From Comamonadaceae bacterium (lineage in GTDB: Bacteria > Pseudomonadota > Gammaproteobacteria > Burkholderiales > Burkholderiaceae_C): DNA of 64,000 nucleotides. The position numbers and the translations under genes were made by a program. Below, in pieces: positions 57,722-64,000 of this stretch (positions are counted from its first letter, which is position 1; every line of letters starts with the position of its first letter). Location of the stretch: contig CANFWI010000008.1 of assembly GCA_947450675.1 (NCBI GenBank), forward strand, positions 1 to 64,000, given 5' to 3'. A model generated the notes under the pieces. That model was not told the DNA's origin, ran no database searches, and saw only the letters and a list, made by a program, of their open reading frames with translations.

Positions 57722-58624
57722 TCAGTCGCGCAGCTGCTCCGCCACAAACTGGCGAAACAAACCCATCGACGGCGCCTCGGTTCGCCTGAGCAGTGTGACG
57801 AACGCATAGCGTGCGCCACTGGTCAAGGCGGGCTCGATCACCAACTCTTCGAGCTCGCCCGACGCAATGCCACTCCGTGCAGCGGCCAGAATACCGAGAT
57901 AAATGGCGTCAGAGGCTTTCACCGTTTCTATGAGGCTGGTGATGTCGTCGCAACGTAGGCTCACAGCTTGTTGAGGGTCAGCCCGTGGCCCGAAGCGATT
58001 CACCAAGAGGTGAGCGACTTCGGCACTCAGGGGCGTGGAGGCCAGCGGGTAGCGCAGTATGTCGTCAAAAAACATGGGCTTGCCGGTCTTCAACAACGGG
58101 TGGCCGCTGCGGCACACAAAGCCGGTGCGCAGCTCGGTCAGGTTTTCGATACTCAGGTCTGGGGCTGGTGCAATGCGGCGAACGTCAATCACCAGTGCGT
58201 CAAGCGAGCGCTGGCGCAGCTGCATCAGCTGCAACTCGGTCGCACCGGGCGACAGGCTGACGTGCACACCCGGATGATGCCGCGCCATGTGAATCAAAAA
58301 CGGCGTCATCAACATGGCGCCCGGTCCAGAACCCAGGCCAATACGAATGCTGCCCAGGTCCCCGCGCTTAAGAAGTGTGGCACTGCGCCGCAGCTCGGTC
58401 GCCTCGAACACCATGCGCCGGGCGCGCACCGCCACGGCCTGGCCCAGCGGCGTGAGCTCATTGCGCTTGCCTGTCCGGTCGATCAATCGCGCACCCAAGT
58501 CATCTTCCAAGGTCTGAATGCTGCGGCTCAGGGCTGACTGCGTGAGATGCTGTTGCTCGGCGGCGCGACTGAACGAACCGGTCTCAGCCACGGCCAGCAG
58601 GTGTTCCAAGTGTTTGAGGTTCAT
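57722..58624 (-). CDS. LysR family transcriptional regulator
   Basis: MNLKHLEHLLAVAETGSFSRAAEQQHLTQSALSRSIQTLEDDLGARLIDR; divergent from TctC-like gene. Confidence 0.94.
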   Translation of the reverse strand: MNLKHLEHLLAVAETGSFSRAAEQQHLTQSALSRSIQTLEDDLGARLIDRTGKRNELTPLGQAVAVRARRMVFEATELRRSATLLKRGDLGSIRIGLGSGPGAMLMTPFLIHMARHHPGVHVSLSPGATELQLMQLRQRSLDALVIDVRRIAPAPDLSIENLTELRTGFVCRSGHPLLKTGKPMFFDDILRYPLASTPLSAEVAHLLVNRFGPRADPQQAVSLRCDDITSLIETVKASDAIYLGILAAARSGIASGELEELVIEPALTSGARYAFVTLLRRTEAPSMGLFRQFVAEQLRD

Positions 58625-58736
58625 GACTCCAGCGAATTGAATGAGTAATACGCATAATAATCACAAAAATAATGCATTGGACACATTGATACGGGCTATT
58701 TAGCATCGCGACATTCCCATCCCAGAAAGTGATTTC

Positions 58737-59726
58737 ATGAACGCATTCAAGACACTCAGCGCCCTGCTGGCAGGCCTTTTACTGGTCACCGGCGGTGCTT
58801 TGGCCCAAACCCAAGCGGCCTATCCCAGCAAGCAGGTCAACTTGATGGTGCCTTATCCAGCGGGTGGCCCGTCCGACTCGATCGCGCGCATCTTCACCGT
58901 GCCCTTGAGCAAGGAACTTGGGCAGCAGGTCATTGTGGAGAACCTGGGCGGCGTCAGCGGTGCATTGGCCGCTCAGAAAGTGCTGGCAGCGCCCGCCGAC
59001 GGCTACTACCTGTTTCAAGGCTCGCCCAACGAGGTGATCCTTGCAGCGCTGGCCAATGCGGCGGTCAAAGTGAAGGCCGAAAACTTCCGCCTGATTCAGC
59101 CGGTGGCCGATGCGGTGATGGTCTTCGTCGTGCGCAAGGACTTGCCCGTCAACAATGTCGACGACTTGATCGCGCTGGCGCGTAAGTCGGCCGACAAGCC
59201 GCTGACCTACGGCAGCGTGGGCATCGGCTCGCTCTATCACCTGATCCTCGAGGACGTGCAGCAGCGCACGGGCATCACGCTGACGCACGCACCCTACAAG
59301 GGCAATGCGCCCTTGCTGCAAGACCTAGGCGGCGGACAGGTTGACTTCGCAGTACTGGTGTACAGCGCCGGCATGGGCGCTTTGGCTGAACAAGGCCGAC
59401 TCAAAGTGATTGGCCAGCTTGGCGCTCAGCGGTCTGATTTGCTGAAAAACGTACCCACCGCCAGCGAAGGCAAAGAGTTGAAAAACTTCTCGTACAAAAT
59501 TTGGAGCGGCCTCATGGTGCCCAAAAGCACGCCTGAAAATGTGGTGCAGCGGCTGCACAAGGCGATTAGCGCGACCCTGAAAGACCCGTCGGTGCGCTCG
59601 CAACTGGCCGCACAGACACAACTGGCTTCCGAGCCCATGTCGCTCATCGATGCAACCCATTTCTACGAAGCCGAGACCCTGCGCTACCGCGCTATCGCCA
59701 AGTCGATCAACTTGCAACCTCAGTGA
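58737..59726 (+). CDS. tripartite tricarboxylate transporter substrate-binding protein (TctC/Bug family)
   Basis: Signal peptide; YPSKQVNLMVPYPAGGPSDSIARI; QVDFAVLVYSAG. Confidence 0.93.
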   Translation: MNAFKTLSALLAGLLLVTGGALAQTQAAYPSKQVNLMVPYPAGGPSDSIARIFTVPLSKELGQQVIVENLGGVSGALAAQKVLAAPADGYYLFQGSPNEVILAALANAAVKVKAENFRLIQPVADAVMVFVVRKDLPVNNVDDLIALARKSADKPLTYGSVGIGSLYHLILEDVQQRTGITLTHAPYKGNAPLLQDLGGGQVDFAVLVYSAGMGALAEQGRLKVIGQLGAQRSDLLKNVPTASEGKELKNFSYKIWSGLMVPKSTPENVVQRLHKAISATLKDPSVRSQLAAQTQLASEPMSLIDATHFYEAETLRYRAIAKSINLQPQ

Positions 59727-60919
59727 TGCGCGCTGAGACTTTGCCCATGAACCCGCTTCTTGATGAACTCAACGCGCAGGCCGACACCTTCATCGCCCTG
59801 CGCCGTGACATCCACCGCCATCCTGAATTGGCTTTTGACGAGCACCGCACCTCGGCGCTGGTGGCCGACAAGTTGCAAAGCTGGGGCTACGCGGTCGAGC
59901 GCGGTCTGGGCGGCACTGGCGTGGTCGGGCAACTGGTGCGCGGCGACGGCCAGCGCCGACTCGGGCTGCGTGCCGACATGGACGCGCTGCCGATTGATGA
60001 GGCCACTGGTCTGGACTATGCCAGTTGCCACGCCGGTGTGATGCACGCCTGCGGCCATGACGGCCACACAGCGATGCTGCTGGCCGCCGCCCAACACTTC
60101 GCACAACGCGGGGACTTTTCCGGCACGCTGAACCTGATCTTCCAGCCAGCAGAAGAAGGCGGTGGCGGCGCCCTGAAGATGATGGACGACGGCCTGTTTG
60201 AGCAATACCCCTGCGACGCGATTTTTGCCATGCACAACATGCCCGGCGTGCCCCAAGGCCGGTTGGTGCTGCGCGAAGGCGCGGCCATGGCCTCGTCCGA
60301 CTACGCCACGGTCACGCTCACCGGCGTGGGCGGCCACGGTGCCATGCCGCACCGCGCGGTCGACCCCATCGTGGCGGCCGCCAGCATCGTCATGGCGCTG
60401 CAAAGCATCGTGTCGCGCAACATCGACCCATTGCAAATGGCCGTGGTCACCGTGGGCGCGCTGAACTCCGGCAAAGCCAACAATGTGATTCCGCAAAGCG
60501 CCACACTGGAGATCAGTGTGCGGGCACTGGACCGCGACGTCCGCGCCAAGTTGGAACAGCGCATCAAGACACTCATCAACGCGCAGGCGGACAGCTTTGG
60601 CGTCACGGCGCAGATCGACTGGCGGCCTGGCTATGCGGTGCTGGTCAACACACCCGAAGAAACTGCCTTCGCCCGTGAGGTCGCCTTGGAACTGGTCGGC
60701 GCAGAGCAAGTGACTTTGCAGGGCCCGGCCGTGACCGGCAGTGAAGACTTTGCCTTCATGCTGGAGCGCGTGCCCGGCAGTTATTTGTTGATAGGCAACG
60801 GCGCTGGCGACAGCGCTGGCGCCTGCATGGTGCACAACCCCGGCTACGACTTCAACGACGCCAACTTAGCCATTGGCGCGGCGTATTGGGTGCTGCTGGC
60901 GCAGCGCTTTTTGGTGTGA
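59723..60919 (+). CDS. M20 family amidohydrolase (hippurate hydrolase-like)
   Basis: IHRHPELAFDEHRTSALV, GLRADMDALPIDE, HACGHDGHTAMLL, FQPAEEGGGGA. Confidence 0.94.
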   Translation: MMRAETLPMNPLLDELNAQADTFIALRRDIHRHPELAFDEHRTSALVADKLQSWGYAVERGLGGTGVVGQLVRGDGQRRLGLRADMDALPIDEATGLDYASCHAGVMHACGHDGHTAMLLAAAQHFAQRGDFSGTLNLIFQPAEEGGGGALKMMDDGLFEQYPCDAIFAMHNMPGVPQGRLVLREGAAMASSDYATVTLTGVGGHGAMPHRAVDPIVAAASIVMALQSIVSRNIDPLQMAVVTVGALNSGKANNVIPQSATLEISVRALDRDVRAKLEQRIKTLINAQADSFGVTAQIDWRPGYAVLVNTPEETAFAREVALELVGAEQVTLQGPAVTGSEDFAFMLERVPGSYLLIGNGAGDSAGACMVHNPGYDFNDANLAIGAAYWVLLAQRFLV

Positions 60920-60935
60920 GCCCGATAGCGTTGTT

Positions 60936-60968
60936 GCCCCCTACCCTCTTGTCAAAAGGTAGGGGGGC
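60936..60968. terminator. hairpin between convergent genes
   Basis: GCCCCCTACC...GGTAGGGGGGC stem; no strong T-tract. Confidence 0.5.
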
Positions 60969-60989
60969 ATCAAGCCTTGACCTGCAGCG

Positions 60990-62252
60990 TTACGCGGCAC
61001 GAACCTCAGAAGCCACAAAAGCCGGCCGAGCAACCTTGTAAGCCTCCTCAACCACACCCGCCACCATCTCGGCTGTCGCTGCCGACAAAGTCCAACCCAA
61101 ATGACCGTGGCCTGTGTTGTAAAAAACGCAGGGCGATTTGCCTCGACCGACACGCGGCAGCATGTTGGGCATCATGGGCCGAAGACCTGTCCAAGGCACC
61201 ACGCTGTGGGTGCTGACGCCGGGGAAGCATTGCTGCACCCAATCAATAAGTGGTTTGATCCGGTCGGCACGAATATCGCGGTTGTAGCCGTTGAACTCCG
61301 CTGTTCCGGCAACTCGAAAACGGTCTTGGCCAAGACGGCTGGTGACCAATTTGGTGGCGTCGTCCAGCAAGCTGACCTCGGGTGCACTGGCTTGGCTTTG
61401 CGCGTCATTTAGATTCACCGTGATGGAGTAGCCTTTGACCGGGTAAATATTCACGCGGTCGCCCAAGCTGTCGGCAAGGGCTCGACTGGCGGTGCCGGCG
61501 CAAACCACCACCGCGTCAAACGCTGTGGTTGTCTTGTTGGCACCCTGACCGACGGTCACGCTGGCTTGCGTGCCGTTGGTGCTGACGGCGCTGACGTCTT
61601 GCTCATACAGGCACTTCACGCCTTTGCGCACAGCGGCGTCGGCCAAGCCGCGGGTGAAGCGGTGGATGTCACCGGTTGCATCGCTTTCAGTGAAGTAGCC
61701 ACCGTGGTACTGCCCTGCCAGTGTTGGCTCAATGGCACGCATTTCTTGCGGCGTCACAGCCCGACGTGAGAGGCCGCCGGCGGCCAGCAGTTTGGACACC
61801 TCACCCGCATGGTCGAAGCTGGCTTTGTCGCGGTAAATATGCAGAATGCCTTGGGTCTTCAGGTCAAACTCAATGCCTTCTTGCTCAGCCCAAGCAAACA
61901 GATGTTGGCGCGCAGCAATCGCCAAGCGCGTGGTTTCAATGGTGTTGCTGCGGTAGTTTGGAATGTTGGCCACAAACTCAGCGAACCAAGATATCTTGTG
62001 CCAGCTCGGCTTGGGGTTGACCAGCAGCGGGGCGTCGCTCTTGAGCATCCACTTGAGCCCTTTGAGGATAGTCGACATGTTGTTCCAAACCTCGGCATTG
62101 GATGCAGAGAGTTGGCCACCGTTGGCAAACGATGTTTCCATCGCCGCATAGCGATTTTTTTCAAACAAGGTGACTGAAAAGCCGCGCTTGACCAGCGCAT
62201 AAGCCGTGGTGACGCCCGTGATGCCGCCACCGATAACTGCGATATTTTTCAT
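60990..62252 (-). CDS. dadA: D-amino acid dehydrogenase small subunit-like FAD oxidoreductase
   Basis: KNIAVIGGGITGVTTAYALVKRGFSVTLFEKNRYAAMETSFANGGQLSASNAEVW; WTGLRPMMPNMLPRVGR. Confidence 0.93.
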   Translation of the reverse strand: MKNIAVIGGGITGVTTAYALVKRGFSVTLFEKNRYAAMETSFANGGQLSASNAEVWNNMSTILKGLKWMLKSDAPLLVNPKPSWHKISWFAEFVANIPNYRSNTIETTRLAIAARQHLFAWAEQEGIEFDLKTQGILHIYRDKASFDHAGEVSKLLAAGGLSRRAVTPQEMRAIEPTLAGQYHGGYFTESDATGDIHRFTRGLADAAVRKGVKCLYEQDVSAVSTNGTQASVTVGQGANKTTTAFDAVVVCAGTASRALADSLGDRVNIYPVKGYSITVNLNDAQSQASAPEVSLLDDATKLVTSRLGQDRFRVAGTAEFNGYNRDIRADRIKPLIDWVQQCFPGVSTHSVVPWTGLRPMMPNMLPRVGRGKSPCVFYNTGHGHLGWTLSAATAEMVAGVVEEAYKVARPAFVASEVRAA

Positions 62253-62309
62253 GATGCATAAAGTCCAAAACGTCAAAGGGTTGGGTCCGAACGCAATGGC
62301 GTAGCGGGC

Positions 62310-62515
62310 ACCCCCTCTGTTCTGGACCTGAGAGATTCACAAGCACTCGCAGCAGCGAGCGTTGTTTGCTCCTTCGGTGCACAGCAGGACGAATCTGCCG
62401 TGGCTCTTCAGAGATCAATAGTGATATCGGTCCTTTTGCCTGAGAGTTTCCGGGGTGGTTGCTCCTTCGGCGCTGGGTGCAACGCAAGTGGCACCACAGT
62501 CTCTTCCGATATCAA
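62310..62515 (-). ncRNA. tandem glycine riboswitch (two aptamers)
   Basis: Minus strand: GGAAGAGACTG...GCGCCGAAGGAGCAA...CTCTCAGGCAAAAGGACCG, then GAAGAGCC...CACCGAAGGAGCAAAC...CTCTCAGGTCCAGAACAGAGG. P1 of aptamer 1 is perfect (CCGATATC 62506-62513 vs GATATCGG 62423-62430). Confidence 0.93.
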
Positions 62516-62609
62516 GTTGGCACAAGGCCGATTGATACAAGGCTTTCATCTGAGAAAGTCAAGCTATGAAGATAGCACGAACAAACCCTGATTGACAAAC
62601 CAAGGCGCA

Positions 62610-63536
62610 TTATTTTTCGTGCGCCGAACTGCCGAAACTGAACATGCCGAGGCGTGTCAGACGGGTCAATTCCGCGACGATCAATTCTTTCAGCACGGAC
62701 ACCGCCGCATTGGGTGTGTGCTCAATGCGCGTGGCGATCATCAGCTGCCGGTTCAGCTGAACCCCAGAGACTTCAGACAAGGTGATTTTGTTGTCAAAGC
62801 CCAGCTGTTTAAAAACAGAGATCGGCATCAACGTTGACCAGCGCCCTTGCAGCACCAGTTCACGGATCGAGTCGACCGAATCCAGCTCCGACAACACGTT
62901 GAGGTGCACGCCCAGCGGCATCAGTTCCCGCTCAACGAGGTTGCGGTGCAAGGTGGTCATCAGCAGCGGAATATGTGCGAGCTGAGCGACCGGCACCACC
63001 GGGCGGGACGGCCGCGATGCCGGCTCGACCAGCGCAAACGGCTCGCCCAGCAGAGGCTGCATGGCAATCGGTCGACCGCTGTTGTTGTGCGTATCCGTGA
63101 TGATGGCGATGTCGATCACGCCCTTCTCAAGCCAGTCCAGCAGCATCGGCGTGAAGGCTTCGCGGACCGACAAGCGGACGTCGCTCATGGAGCGTTGACA
63201 GCGTTCAAAAACGCCCGGCACCAGCACCCGCGACAGCGTGGGCGATGCGCCCAAAGCCACCGCCGCGCCTTCTGGATGACTCGGCCCTTCCAACTGCTTT
63301 CTGACGCGTTGCGCTTCGGCCAGCATGCGCTGCGCCGACTCGTACAGCAGCGCGCCAGCATTCGTCATGCGCACGCCTTTGGGGGTGCGATGCAACAACT
63401 GCGTGCCAAGATCGGCTTCGAGTTCGCGCATCTGCCGGCTCAAGGCAGGTTGGGCAATCGAGATGGCATGCGCAGCAGCACTGAAGCTGCCAGCGTCAAT
63501 GATGGCCACGAAGTAGCGAAGGGTTCGAAGATTCAT
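62610..63536 (-). CDS. LysR family transcriptional regulator (NAC/Cbl-like)
   Basis: MNLRTLRYFVAIIDAGSFSAAAHAISIAQPALSRQMRELEADLGTQLLHR. Confidence 0.93.
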   Translation of the reverse strand: MNLRTLRYFVAIIDAGSFSAAAHAISIAQPALSRQMRELEADLGTQLLHRTPKGVRMTNAGALLYESAQRMLAEAQRVRKQLEGPSHPEGAAVALGASPTLSRVLVPGVFERCQRSMSDVRLSVREAFTPMLLDWLEKGVIDIAIITDTHNNSGRPIAMQPLLGEPFALVEPASRPSRPVVPVAQLAHIPLLMTTLHRNLVERELMPLGVHLNVLSELDSVDSIRELVLQGRWSTLMPISVFKQLGFDNKITLSEVSGVQLNRQLMIATRIEHTPNAAVSVLKELIVAELTRLTRLGMFSFGSSAHEK

Positions 63537-63709
63537 ACCGACCTTTTGTATATCGAAATGATATAGCGAGTTCGGCACAGCACTTGGCGGTGCAAGTGAA
63601 GCCTGCTGCAAGCACCGTCGGGGCATCGAACAAACTGACGCTATTCGCCGCAGTCATATCAGTGCGATGATCGTCAACCGTGGAACTAAACAAAACAAGG
63701 GACTCCTTC

Positions 63710-64000
63710 ATGCAATCCGTTTTTCACCTGGCCTTCAACGTCACCGACCTGGACGTCGCCCGTGATTTCTACGGCAAGACCTTGGGCTGCCGCGAAGGCC
63801 GCAGCACCGACACCTGGGTGGACTTTGATTTCTTCAGTCACCAAATTTCTCTCCACTTGGGCGAGCCCTTCAAGACTGAGCTGACCGGCCGCGTCGGCGA
63901 CAAACTCGTACCGATGCCGCACTTCGGGCTGATCCTGAACCTGCCTGACTGGCAGATCATGGCCGACCGACTGACGCAAGCCAAGACCGAGTTCATACTT
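63710..64000 (+). CDS. VOC family (glyoxalase/dioxygenase superfamily) protein, truncated by window end
   Basis: MQSVFHLAFNVTDLDVARDFYGKTLGCREGRSTDTWVDFDFFSHQISLHLG. Confidence 0.85.
   Translation, partial: MQSVFHLAFNVTDLDVARDFYGKTLGCREGRSTDTWVDFDFFSHQISLHLGEPFKTELTGRVGDKLVPMPHFGLILNLPDWQIMADRLTQAKTEFIL

Noticed and set aside
59720-60835. 371-aa minus-strand ORF
   Set aside because: Antisense to the M20 amidohydrolase, which has all catalytic motifs.
62161-62487. 108-aa ORF
   Set aside because: Covers the glycine riboswitch and dadA 5' end; sequence is explained by conserved RNA motifs.
1-64000. CRISPR arrays, prophage, integrase or transposase
   Set aside because: Looked for direct-repeat arrays, recombinase motifs and phage structural genes in the sequence and ORF track; none seen.

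Overview
64 kb of what looks like a Comamonadaceae-type betaproteobacterial chromosome, judged from gene content and order (YqgE-RuvX-PyrR-PyrB-PyrC', gmk-rpoZ-spoT-greB, thiD/rubredoxin/hemL). There are no rRNAs, CRISPR arrays or recognisable IS elements. Most of the window is housekeeping or transport/metabolism. The most unusual block is a tight minus-strand six-gene operon (about 1731-9866): lipoprotein, OmpA-like protein, CHASE2 membrane protein, caspase (C14) with SH3-like, EF-hand-like and DUF4384-like segments, small secreted protein, TPR-CHAT protease. Both caspase-fold enzymes keep their His/Cys dyads and carry signal peptides, which suggests a cell-envelope proteolytic system. Other items of note: a tandem glycine riboswitch upstream of a DadA-like oxidoreductase; a matched pair of LacI-type operators; a lipid A amino-sugar (Lgm/NaxD/ArnT-like) cassette with a nearby palindrome; a bactofilin-M23-bactofilin cluster; a LysR gene best explained by an ATT start; a non-catalytic PyrC'; a ParB-like protein with an apparent internal deletion; a DUF779 gene remnant; and a rubredoxin gene missing from the supplied ORF track. 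Family assignments come from motif recognition by eye; no database search was run.
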